From NCBI GenBank assembly GCA_964017185.1, contig OZ024872.1, positions 58,955,817 through 59,019,816 on the forward strand: 64,000 bases of DNA, in the 5' to 3' direction. A model generated the notes under the pieces. The model was not told the DNA's origin. It made no database searches and worked only from the letters and a program-made list of their open reading frames with translations. The stretch is from Rugalucina vietnamica. Its lineage: Eukaryota; Mollusca; Bivalvia; Lucinida; Lucinidae. Below are positions 29,640-41,568 of the stretch, one piece after another. Positions within the stretch are counted from its first letter, which is position 1. Every line of letters starts with the position of its first letter. Both the position numbers and the translations under genes were made by a program.

Positions 29640-32600
29640 TGACCGTTTGAGGCGTGTTTACCGTGTCACATGCTAAAAATAATTATCCGCATGAATGGAA
29701 ATCTTTTCTGGATTGTTGGCAAACAAATTAGAAATGCATGCGCATTAAAAATCAATTAGTGATGGGCGGTTCATCTCCGATTATAGATTTAATAAAATAG
29801 ATAACTGAAGCAAATTAATCAAGTTATGTAAAAAAGTGAGATGACCCCTGGAGTGTGTACCGATTCCGTTTTGGAATAAAATGGATGAAAAACTTGCGAA
29901 TTCCTATTTTTTCTATAGTGCGCGATTCTTTGCCGAATTGTATGTGAAATGCCAAAATTCGGAATAAAAACTACCGTGCGTAGATACATGTAACAGTAAT
30001 TCCATTCCGTTCATACTGGATTATTAATAAGAAATAGTGAAAATGTCGACACCTACGATTTTGAAGCGAAAAGCCGACGACAGGTATCTGGAAAAAAAAC
30101 TATTACATCCTTTCTGTGGCTTGTTTTTACAGTTAATCGCCTGGCACTGAGGCATCTTCGGTAAATATTATTCTCCGGTATTATCACATAAATACTTCTA
30201 TCAAGTTTAACGCAGAAAATATCCACAAATACAAATTAAAATAACGAAATTATCGCGAGAATATTTGAACGTCTTGCAATTGAAATGAGCGGCTTAAAGA
30301 GAAAGTGAGTGAGTGACGTCACAGCTTTATACTGGTTACCGCGTTCACCGTGTAATTATCGATAAACCGGTAACCATACCCGATAAAGATGGCGATTCAC
30401 TCAGATGCAGGAAAAAACGAAGGTTTCCCAACTTTGAACACGAATAGTTGCGTAACAAACCCGATATGCATTCTCTTGTACCAGGAATGAATTTATGATG
30501 GTATTTTACGTATACACACGGCGTCTTATGCGGTTCCGAATCCATTCCTTTAAGAAATTACATTTCATTGAACATCACAATACATGTACTGCGATATTAA
30601 TCTCAAGAAAAGATTATAAGCTCATAACCCAATCTGTTTTTCTGACATTCATTCACCATTCAATGCTTTATATTTATGCAAACCCTATCTTAGTACTTTT
30701 GCAGGCTTGTGTAACCAATAAGAACACATGATATGCAAGATTAATGTTTGTATTTGTATGAAAGGAATCTAATTTGTCTACAAGATGTTTGTCATGATAT
30801 TACAGAACGTACTTTATTAAATCTATTTTTTACCAAGAAATTATTAACTTGAATATTCAGTTTTGATTGATGTAATGTATGTAACGTACAATATATATGT
30901 TTTAAATAGGCTGAATATAGGAAGAGGATTTGCTTTAACGATAAAACATACTTCATAATCAGCCTAAGTGCATACATTTTATAAGAGATTTTGGTTTGGT
31001 GTTTATTTTGCATGCATTTATGTGGGTAACGTATGTAATGCAGTGATGTTGTATTTGACTGAATGCTTTAAATGCTTAAAATACTTATGGCATATGACTT
31101 CAACATAATTTATGTCTGTTTTAGTTTCATGTAAAGATCAAAATCAGATTGTATGTTGAAAATCAAAGTTATAAAATTTGGGTACAGTAAGCGATATAGG
31201 AGGTACTCTAGCTTTCCCTGTAAAAAAATAAAACATGGAATTGGTATGCTAAAGTAATATACACTGAACATTTGTCTGTATTTCCACTTGTGTCTTTTAC
31301 AATAAAATACTATTGGTCCAAGAGTAAGAAATAATAATATCAGATTCAGTTTATCACTACGAGACAATTCCACATGGACCTCCCTGTCTCACTCCTATAT
31401 GAGAAGCATATATATGATTATCAGTTAAACAAAGTTAAACATCCTCTATTATTTCATCTTAAGAATAATTCAGAACTTTAAGCATTGATTCAGCTGAAGG
31501 CAAACTGTAAGCCATTTGGTCTCACTGCTTTTTAGAATTACTTTATATCGTTCTAAACCTAAAGAAAACAGTCAAGTGTGAAAAACAGATGGTAGAAAAC
31601 CATAATGAATAACATCTTTTTGGCAAAAGTAAGCAATGGCCAATAGCTGCTGCAATTAGAACCAAGGTTCAACCTAAAATCCCATGTGGAAAACAATGAA
31701 ATAACAAATAGTTACTTGTATAAAGAGAATGTACAGTTTGCCAACAGAACGGCTATTTCCCAACAGGTGGTCACTCAGTTACATAAATGTAACTACATAC
31801 ATATGCCGTTCAGGGTTGTCTTAGCACAATGTGTGTCATAAATGTGCATTATGGTCATAATCCAAAACCTTTTTGCGATGTTTTGGAGCAATTTCAACAT
31901 TTTGTTAAAATTATGAAAAGTGACCTACATGTATACAATGTAAAAAATGACAATGTTACCGGCTTTGAATTATTATGAAATTTTGCTCATATCAAGAGGA
32001 TATATATGGCATCTTTTTATGCAAATATGGTATCTTGACAAAGACTGGAACATACTTATCTTTTAAGTAGAATTTGGTATTTTTTCTAAATTTTCGAGAA
32101 AAATTTGAGAAATTTTATAATTATTTAATTAGGAAATCAATATAATACTTCTGTAAAATGATTTTATGGTATAAGTTTAATGCCTGGGATGTTCTCGAGC
32201 CAACCCACTTGACAAATCTTAGAAAATTATAAAACTTAAATTTTACGGCACACAAAGATGAGGGCAGGTATCATGTCATTGTGGGAGTGAGCCAAGGTTG
32301 TCTCCTGAGTCCTATAATTAATTATTTAATTCAATATATACATTTTCGTAGCTCATATATGATGACCTACTTATGTGTAAAATTTAAAGAAAATCCATGC
32401 GTGGGCACATTTGTAACACCCCCTTTGGTTTACAATATATTTTCTTAGTATAAGTACCTGATTGTTAATTTAGTTTTTTCCCACCTCGGCTTTTGGAGTG
32501 GGTATTTCTTTCTGATTGCGCCCTTTCCTGAGCATTGCCTACTTTTACCTTTATAGGGTCACTAATGAAGCTTAGATAGCCGAAACCGCTATTACTGCAG

Positions 32601-33960
32601 CTAGTGTTGTGCCGTGTGACGAATCTAAAAGGTCTCCCTGTACATCATCTAAGGGACGGCTGGGTCATCTAGGTGACTATGTCATAAGTTTAGCCAATTA
32701 GTTTTTTTTAGACTGAGTTGGCAATATTTTGAAAATTTAGAAACATGGTCCACGAAAAAGAGTCTCATTTCAATACTGAAAATTATAAACTTAGTCCGTA
32801 AACAAAACCCAGTCAGGAAAATTGGATATATACTCGGACTCCGTATTCTCGGTGGCTTCGTATTCTCGGTGTAAACGGGTTTTCACGAGATAAACAAAAA
32901 CTGCGCCACCTGGTGATTGTTGACGTAAGCAAATCAGTCACTGAAGACCTCCGTCAGCTTCCCCTGTCAGTTTGTCCAAGATATTTCGATTATCGGTGAA
33001 AGCAAAACAACGGAAACGGCACCTGAAGTAAACAAATACATACGCTGCATGCAAACCAACCCACAACCCGAAAATACCCTTATCTGTCCCAGACAAATGA
33101 TACATGCGAGCAGTTTTCACCGGCCTAAATCGTCGGCTCATTAATATTCATCAATGGAACAGTTCCGGTCACGTGATCATTCCCGCCAGTCCAAAAAAAA
33201 ATATGGAGGAAAATGAGAGTCACAAAATACAAATAAACTTTTTCTATGTGTCATATTCAACTTGTTTTGTTTGCATTGAAGGTTGCAGCTTTAGTAATTT
33301 AGTCACGATTCTTATGTTAAACACTTATATTTCAAAGAAGAAGCATAGAAAATCATTTTTATAATAATAATTCATGATTTTATGTTCCTGACCCAATCTT
33401 GATGGGGAGTAGGTGCGTGGGGTTTGCTTTTCTTAAATCTGAGCAGTCAGTTTTATTGTGACTTGTCTTCAATTGATAAAATTATTTTTCACTGCTGAAA
33501 TTTTTTGAGTTACCGTCGTATTTAGATGAACTGGATGTTTGGGGTGTTTCTACGGACCGATTTAGTCACCGGTGTGCCACCGTAGATAACTTTTTTACTT
33601 CGGGTAGTAGTTACACCGAGTATATGACGTCAGAATTCAAGATGGCGCCTTCTAACACGTGTCGTTGACAAAACGAAACGTCATGGAAACCCAACATAAT
33701 ATTGAATATTCTTGCTGTGTTTCGACAGAATGATAACAAAGGTTCGATAATTTAATCACGGTTTAATTGTCCGTTACATGTATATTTCTTGTTTAATACT
33801 GATCGTTGAAGCGTAAGTACACCGGAAATACGAAGGGCCAGCATATATACACCACAGCAATTCTACATACTCGAACTTTCAGGAATTGGGCACAGAACTT
33901 TTTGGGGCGCTTTTAATTAATGGCAAAACCACCGTTTTCAATATTGCGATTTACTTTGAG
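29640..33960. other. Intergenic sequence without a recognised gene
   Basis: AT-rich with only short chance frames. About 32440-32840 (CCCACCTCGGCTTTTGGAGT, GGGTCACTAATGAAGC) is repeated at about 47140-47600. A TGACGTCA site at 33625 and CAAGATGGCGCC at 33638 are promoter-type motifs, but no transcript start could be tied to them. Confidence 0.4.
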
Positions 33961-34090
33961 CTGTTAAAACCTTTATTTAAATTTTCCTTTTTACTCTTTC
34001 CAAATGTTCGTACTTTTCCCTGAATCAAATGAAGTCATATTATGTCTGTCGGATTAATACAGTTTTGTACATCGTGAGTTTATTTTTCGA

Positions 34091-34145
34091 CTAACTTGTC
34101 AACAATTCGTACGTGCGCTTCACCAAAGATTCCACATACATGTAC
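34091..34145 (-). CDS. cGAS-like receptor A, last coding exon
   Basis: On the - strand the acceptor CATATTTCAG precedes this exon. In the phase left by the main exon (AG|G) it reads RYMYVESLVKRTYELLTS and a TAG at 34093-34091. Copy B has the same exon at 48352-48400 with RYVESLVKPTYEVLTS: same phase, same stop and an in-frame 6-bp difference. The conservation of acceptor, frame and stop shows that it is used. AATAAA lies 7 nt after the stop on the - strand. Confidence 0.75.
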
Positions 34146-34719
34146 CTGAAATATGAATATATGCAATAAGAACGAAAATATAATCGATTAGGACGGTCAG
34201 GAAAGATAAAAACCGTGCAGTGTATGCGTGTATACAAAGGAGTTGTTGTTTTTTTATTCTAAAATTGGAACAAATCAGTGGAGACATACAAATAAGAAAC
34301 GTCTCTGCAAAGTAAACATTCGAAGTATTTTCGGCCGGTAACTTCATTGATATTGAAAGTCATGTCAAGATTGACAATGTAATACATATATTGAAGGCCG
34401 TGGCGATTTTCTTTTAAACTGCTATTTGCTTAATGCTAATTGCAATGAGCCCATGACAAGTTGCATTTGGCAAATTAATGACATTTGGTAATTAGCTAAA
34501 GGCATTTAGCATTTGGCACGTAGCAATTAGCATGTCGCATCGGCCTTCCATATACATACACAATTAGTGATATTCAAATGTAACGAGCCAAGTTAATTCC
34601 CTGTAAAATTGTCAAAGATTGTGCTAGAGTTCTCTATGGGCTTAGGATAGGTTGCATTTTTGTCGATCCCTAAGCCATCAGTAAAATTGTATACATGTAT
34701 AATTAATGTATATATTTAC

Positions 34720-36149
34720 CTCACTACAATGTCCTTTGGAGTCAAAACAAAGGTGCTCCAGGTTACAGTTTCTGACAAAGAGCGCATCTTGTTCAGAAGT
34801 ACTTCGCATTTGAACATATTATTATTAAGAAGGAAATCGGATTCTCTCAATATGTTGAGGTTAGACTTATACGACAGCATTTTTTTCTTTTTGTAGGCAT
34901 GTAAGAGTTCCCGGAGAATTCTCATCACACATTCTATACAATCAAGATTTGTATCTGAACATGTTATATGATGTTGTAGAACTGCAGTCTTTATATGGTT
35001 GCTGTCAATAGACACTGGACACAAAACCGCTGAAAGATATTTCATCACCTGGTAGCAACGCTTGTGTTTGTCGGATATTCCTGTTTTGAAAGCGTCTAGT
35101 TCAGCCAAACACCACGATTTTCTCCACTTGAAGCTGTCTTCATGCACAAGTACATCCTCACTATTCTTCTTCTTCTTCTCCTCCTCATCATCATCATCAT
35201 CGTCGACGTAGCCGTAATGAATTACATTACAGCTTTTAGGAACAACGAAGTAGTCGTGTTCACCGCCAGTACCCGATGAAGTGGGCTTCCAGTAATCTAA
35301 CGCAGGTATACAGTCAACATATATTGGCACTGAATGGAGTGGTTGAGGCTGTTGTAACAAAAGCTTGTCAGGCGCTGTCAGACTCTTTGCTTTGCTCTTC
35401 CATATGAATCCCAATGAACAATTGTTTGGACCAGTTGAGCGAGGGACAATCTTTATCCCGGTGTTGATGCTCAGTGTACCAGTGGGCGTTTCTACTGAAC
35501 ACATATCGCAGGTACTCCTGTTTTCTTTAGACGGCAATCGCTCGCGAAGTGAAATATTGAACTCTTCCACGGTATTTCCTATGAAAACTATTTCACATTT
35601 TAGAATGAGGCAGTCACAATACGAAGTTAAACAATAGTTTATTTCGTTCAGAAAGAGGTTGCCCATTACACGCTTTTGCTTGACGGTCTCTGAACTGAAT
35701 CCGTCCTCTCTGTCATAATATTGACGCATGCGCTGTAATTCTACATGTGGGCATACTATCTCAATGCATCCCTCACATTTACTTTGTACAGCTTCAGTTT
35801 CACATTGTTTAATAGATTGTTTCAAGACGGCAAGAAAATCAAACTCAAGATAAGTTTCTTCATCTAAACTAGTCTTCCACATTGACGTTTGTTCCGCCAT
35901 ACTGCCACTTGGCACAATGCGAGTAATAGAAAATATGCCTCGGTCGTTGACTCTGGTCTTTATTCTCTCTAACATTGTTGCCACAGCACCTTTGATGTCC
36001 CGTATCTCCTGACTAGTGTAGTCGATGGCAGCGTTTGACAGAATGTGTTGGACAAATTGTTTAAACTTTTCTAGCTGTTCGGGGTTGAGTGGTGGGAAGT
36101 CACTTCGTTGGTCTTGATAAGTATAAGTTCCCTCTACTTCTGTGGCCAT
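34720..36149 (-). CDS. cGAS-like receptor A (Mab-21/cGLR nucleotidyltransferase), main exon
   Basis: Nucleic-acid-sensing nucleotidyltransferase that would make a cyclic or linear oligonucleotide signal for STING-type receptors. The 476 codons here hold the whole Mab-21 fold: GS at 82-83 (PSGSMAEQTSMW), first acidic pair E102/D104 (LEFDFL), third Asp D279 (IYVDCIPAL), then the C-terminal helical lobe (WRKSWCLAELDAF, CYQVMKYLSAVL, HIKTAVLQHH). All catalytic residues are present. The zinc-ribbon insertion of vertebrate cGAS is absent, as in insect cGLRs, so dsDNA need not be the ligand. The start follows an acceptor (TTATATTACAG, intron 36155-36871) by five bases. The frame runs into TAA only by reading through the donor AG|GTAAAT at 34719; with the exon at 34091 the protein is 494 residues. 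An acidic/Lys tract (residues 316-328) comes from GAT/GAA-type codon runs. Confidence 0.88.
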
Positions 36150-36154
36150 TCCTC

Positions 36155-36871
36155 CTGTAATATAAGGGTGCTGTATAAAGGGCTAGTTGATGCATACGAT
36201 ATGTTGATGCACTTGGAATGAAGATACGATGCTATTAAAATCAATGGTGCGAATTATTATTTGCAGAAGTTTTTGTTAATCTCTAATTTGTCTGAAAACT
36301 TTGTGGAATTTGAACTACAAATGAGAATTTATTGTGAACAGTTCACTATCAAAATACAAAAGTAACTTATAAGCTTTACGGGACTTGAAAATCAATTTAG
36401 GTCACATTGTTTTCTGTCTCTTCCTATTTCATAGACGAAAACGGGTACGATAACCATTCAAGTTAACCACGTGATCAACTTAACCACATGATCAAGAGTT
36501 TACAGATAAACTAGCCCTGGTCTCTGCAATTCATGGAATGCGAACGTATACGAACATATCTTATGCAAATCGAAAAAAATCTATCTCTCGACTGAGCTAA
36601 CGCGGATATCCCACAAACTATGATGGGGCGTATGATTAGTATCCGGGTTTTATACATTGTAATTTGCTTTAAATCGACATATTTTTTTTTTATTTTACAT
36701 ACCTGTATTTATTTCCCCTTTCGTGTTGTTTTTCACATAGGTCGATCAATCATGATCCACTTTTTATTATAAGGCGATGTCGAGATCGCAATTACTGCAT
36801 TTTAAAACAAATCTACATAATATATCATGTTATTATCATTACAAACGATACTTCTTCAAAGAAAAACTTAC
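36155..36871 (-). other. 5' intron of cGAS-like receptor A; leader exon just upstream
   Basis: The donor on the - strand is AACACG|GTAAGTTTTTC (intron starts at 36871); the acceptor is TATATTACAG ending at 36155. The same pair is kept in copy B (50567-51294). The noncoding leader exon lies above 36872; its 5' end was not determined. A second possible donor (ACAG|GTATGT, near 36704) is also conserved. Confidence 0.55.
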
Positions 36872-39319
36872 CGTGTTTGATAAAAGAAAATCGACGAACT
36901 TTCGATTTACTACAATTTGTGGTTTACTCATTTGATATAATTAGAAACATGGAAAATCCATTGCCGTGACCAGGGTTACCGGAAGATCTCTCACTTGAAT
37001 TGTTTTTCTCTAATTTTGAAAAGCTGTGGTTAAGTATGCAGTCGCATATAAATTTACCATGGTTCCACTGGCCAAAGGCAACATGTTATCGGTCACAATA
37101 GTGCGGGGTACCGTTGTGTTATAGTATTTTACCGTGGGCATGTAACAAAAGCTTTTTAAACAAGTTTAAATGATATACGTGTAGTAAATGATATACGTGT
37201 ATACATGTAAGAATGGACCTTTATGAGTCATTGCGTAACGAAATGTAACAAAAGCTAACTCTCCAATAGTAGTTGTTTGCCTTTTGGTGTGTCATTCCAG
37301 AAATCATGTTGTATCTGATGAATATTTTGCGTCCTAGTAATTTGTTTTTGTTGAATTCTGGGTAACGCTTGAATTCATTGTTTGACGTAAATAACTAGCG
37401 TTGATTACGGTTTTGGTATTGAAGTTAGGCAGACTGACTGTACCTTTCAGTTCAAAAATATTTTTGCCGATATGTCCTATATTCTGAGATTAAGAGAGGC
37501 GTTTTAAAACATGGGCGGATCCACAGGGGGGACAGGGGGTCTGGACCCCCCACTGGAATTGCCAGATTATTAATTTTTGCCATGTTGAAAATTTCCGTCA
37601 GACCCCTTCTGGGAATTTGGACCCCGCCCCCCACCCCCTGAGAAAATTTTCTGGATCCGCGTATGCTAAAAGTCCTTTAGTATATAACCACCCAAGTAAA
37701 CCAAAAGGGGATCATATGTATGGATGGTTTGACTTGGGAATTTGGACCCCCCCACCCCCTGAGAAAATTTTCTGGATCCGCGTATGCTAAAAGTCCTTTA
37801 GTATATAACCACCCAAGTAAACCAAAAAGGGATCATATGTATGGATGGTTTGACTTGAACCTCTTCTAGGGCAAGCTCAGACTTGAGAGGTTTACCAGTA
37901 ATCAGAAAGTCAGCCAGTAGTTTATAAACCTTTGACTGGAGGCACAAGCAGTCCATATATATTTCCGGGCCACAATGACAAGGACCCATATGCCATCGTG
38001 AAAGAAATAAAAATTGTCCGACAACTTGGTTCTGTTGAGAAAACTTTAAAGTAGACGAAATCGATACAGTATTTTATACTAAGTCCCTTTTCATGCAGAT
38101 TCGTCTGATACTTTGATACGTATTAAAGAGCTTGATCGCATAATGCTTAATAGAAGTTTGAGTGTGGCACTTGAATCTAATTTATACTTGTCGACAGTTC
38201 ATATTACTTTGTAATGAGAGAAATCGTCTCAAAGAGGATGATGAATTCAGGCTTAACAAGTGGCAAAATTAGTTGTGGAAAGCCTGGTTAATTGTTCCCG
38301 GCTGAAAACTAAGTCTTACTCATTTAAAGACAAACACGTCCGTTTTATATCAACGCGTACAGTGACGTAGATACATGTACTTATTTTTCACAATGCGTAC
38401 TGTACGCATCAAAATAAATGTACAATTTTTATACGTACCGACAATACAACTGTGTACACGTTTTCTGGGGATTGTTATTCTAACCTCTCATTTAGAATCA
38501 AACTTAATATGTGTACACGTATGGACAACACCATTTAATCAAGTATGAAAATTCAAGCAAACTGGTTGATAATCCTGTAATCATATGTCATTCTATCATT
38601 TAGGCATGTTACACCATACTTTTGTCCCCTGCATAGATAATAAGAGAGAAAAACATTATATAATGACCAGAAATCGATGCAAAACGCCTATTCAATAAAC
38701 CAAAGTGACACACTACCATTAAACTTCATGAATAAACTTGTCGGGCCGAGTTACTAGTACTGAACGGAGAGCACGTATATGGTTACCGTATCACTACTGA
38801 AGATACATATATATTGCATGATATGTAATATGGAACGATCAAAAGATGCATTAATATTATAACTACTTTTCGATTGTTGACAGAGCAACCAGACAAAACT
38901 AGTTGAAAGATTGTCATTTTGTGACAATTTTAAAGTATTGTTATCTTAGTACGCATAAAACCGAAAACTGGTTGCGTACCGCTGATTTTTACTGGTACGC
39001 AAGGTCTGAAATTGTCATGCGTATAGAGCGAAAAATCGTGCGTACATACGCAGTACGCATCGTTATCTACTTCGCTGGCGTACATGGCTAAAATGAGCTT
39101 GTTTAGACTAAAAGACCATTTCAAGCGTGTGAAAAATGTTGCACATACTGTCTATACTACCATGTCACTGTTTTTCTGGCAAACCATGATCAATACATCT
39201 GATAAGGCCGTAATAATTAACTATTTTCTTCTATTAAATGGGAACACACTTGGGGTAGTTTTTTTTCTTACTTGTAACCCTGGGCTTACAGTGTCAGTAA
39301 TAAGTTCGTGATTGCCTTA
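36872..39319. other. Divergent intergenic region between receptor A and gene X copy A
   Basis: It contains the leader of receptor A, a C-rich stretch (37515-37640), a ~127-bp tandem duplication (37610-37857) and the start of block X. It is closely matched by 51295-53960. No gene is seen. A stretch around 37860-38050 is conserved in all three blocks but carries stops in this copy. Confidence 0.5.
37610..37857. repeat. Tandem duplication, ~127-bp unit x2
   Basis: GAATTTGGACCCC...TGAGAAAATTTTCTGGATCC and ATAACCACCCAAGTAAACCA occur twice. The same duplication exists in block B (52066-52312) but not in block 0. Confidence 0.85.
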
Positions 39320-39354
39320 TATAAATTAACATTTACTGTTTGCTTAGTTCAGTT
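39320..39354 (+). promoter_or_regulatory. Core promoter of gene X copy A
   Basis: TATAAAT at 39320 and TCAGTT at 39349, 31 bp from TATA start to the initiator A, as in the other copies. Confidence 0.6.
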
Positions 39355-39455
39355 CTCGCCGAAAGTGACATACGAAAATTAAACCAAGGCACAATAATTC
39401 TTAAAGGAGACATTTCCAACACGGTCCTTTATTGAAATGCTGAGAAAGTAATTAA

Positions 39456-39502
39456 ATGTCTGACACGGTTCTTCATGAATATGAAATATTGCCGACGGAC
39501 AG
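39456..39502 (+). pseudogene. Gene X copy A, first exon; second exon missing
   Basis: ATG then MSDTVLHEYEILPTD and donor AG|GTAAGCG. Leader, MLRK upstream ORF and exon length are kept. The sequence equivalent to exon 2 of copy 0 is absent (the block is deleted here), so the copy is probably broken unless it splices to an unrecognised exon. The donor is a better match to consensus than in copy 0. Confidence 0.5.
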
Positions 39503-40763
39503 GTAAGCGTATTCATGTATATTTAACTCCTTTTCGTGCATAGAGGACAGAGGCCTGCAAATATAACGTAGCAAGCGATTGGCCCAAACTACCATAGTCA
39601 TTTTAAGATGTAAGGCTACCTATGGCTGGTCATAAATGAGCTAAAGGTCATACGAATACTTGTTGTAAAGAAACCTGCCAGGATGGAAATGTCCGAATCG
39701 TTTCTAATCAAAGTAAGCAATTGATAAATGGACGCGTCCACTCGAGCGATAACAAAACATAAGGTTAAGTTTGAAATGCTTTCCATCAAAATGTCATCCA
39801 GTACTTTATGTAATCTACATGTGTATCGGCTTTACCGACTGACTCATGAGTAATTTACGTGCAACTAAAGAAACTGGTGGAACGTAATAACGTCCTATGG
39901 GAGTCTAGTCCTATACAAGAGGATTGGTATTAATTAGCCATTTTATTGAAATCTTGTATCTTCAAGAATAAAGTCGAGTATGCTTATTATTGCTTTTATC
40001 TTGATTAAATTCTGGGAGCATCAAGGTTATCAACTACATACGTTGGGCTAATCAGCGCTTGACGTGATATACACGCAACTTCACGTAGATGTACATGAAT
40101 GCTGATTTTAAAATCAGAGGGAAGCATCAATAATGTAGTGGTCAGTTGTTCGCTTTTGGTACAAGGGGCCGTAAGTAAGATTAGAAATTCCATATTGATG
40201 CTATTAAATTTAGTAAAATTCCAACCCAGACATCGGGCGAGAAAGAATGCACAGTACAATATAACAACCCGCAAGAAGACTGGCTATTTCTCAGCGATAT
40301 CACGCTTTGCAAACCAATGTCCACAACTTTAGTTCTGGCTTATATTTAAATGGGTTACGAGTTACGTGACATGGCTCTAATCGACGTACATATAATATTA
40401 TTATTTTGATTTTCGGGTTTCTTCTTAAACGTTTGACACTGAAAGCAGAAAAATTGCAGTGTAATTTTAAACACAAAATAACCACATCCAACGAATAAAA
40501 GTACATGTAAATCTCCACAAAATGAATTCTTGATCTTTTACAGACACTAAGTAAGCATCATGCTGAAGTTAATACCCAATGCTCCCACGGTTGCACCCAA
40601 AAATAATGTGCGCCATATTTTCAGGATTATTTAAATATGTCTGGAAATCTAGGTTGAATTAAAAAGTGATTACGTTTCGTTATTTCATGAAATTTGTTTT
40701 GCCAAAATATTCTTTATAATAATTATTTAACATATGGTGGCAGAACAGGCAGATTATAATTAA

Positions 40764-40998
40764 TGAGCCACCGCATGGGAAAACAAACAATCTGCATAGG
40801 TGAAAACAAAGATACAGATCAGCTTCGCAGTAACTGCGAAGCTGATCAGCGCCTTTGTTTTCGCTACTCGGATAGTACAATTCCTCTTCTACTTAAATCC
40901 GAAATTTCAAGCTTCTAGCTCTTTTCTGTGACTGTACAGGCCGGTTTGTGTCGGACCTGTTCGGAAACCACATTGTTGGTTTTTCCACGAGGTGGCTC
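40764..40998. mobile_element. Foldback element family 1, ancestral copy in block X (copy A)
   Basis: Ends GAGCCACCGCATGGGAAAAC and TTTTTCCACGAGGTGGCTC. Same location as 18822 and 59454. Confidence 0.85.
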
Positions 40999-41568
40999 AA
41001 ATGTACATAGTCTGGCATGGAACCTCACGAGCTATCAGCATATTTTCAAGCCTGCAGTCGAGTCTTCTATTTTGTAACGCTGCAACCATTTCAAAATATC
41101 CAGATAGAAAAGAGATTCCAGTCCATCTAAGCTAAAGTAATTGTGATTTAGCTTAATTCACATAGAAAGACATTCAAGATTGCGTCCGACATACAACCCC
41201 GAACTTACATTTCGTACCCCTGTTTAAGGTGGTTGCAGCTCCTAATTAAAGAAGTCGTTGAATAGTAATAACTTCTCTCCCAGAACTAAGTTCCCTTAAA
41301 GATTATAAATAAACGGGGAATTCTCAAATTAATTAGGTAGGTATAAAGTATAAGCTTTTTATATCAGGCAAGTGCAATCTTCTAAGAAATAATTAAATCT
41401 AGATGTTTTTCAGAGATCATTTTCAGAGCTGTGTGAGTAACTTCCAGTCAGTATACAACTGAGGCTTATCATCGTGAAGCATGCTCAGGCAAAACGCAAG
41501 AAAGGTGAATATTCGAACTTTTGAATCTGTTTAGGCATATTTAAGAATTTTGTACTTGTGTCTGTTTT

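Larger units (their letters stand above)
26388..30323. repeat. 23-bp perfect inverted repeats 3.9 kb apart
   Basis: TGTGACGTCACTCACTCAC plus TTTC at 26388-26410 is exactly complementary to 30301-30323. The segment between them contains the second LINE. The similarity does not extend outside the 23 bp. Confidence 0.7.
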
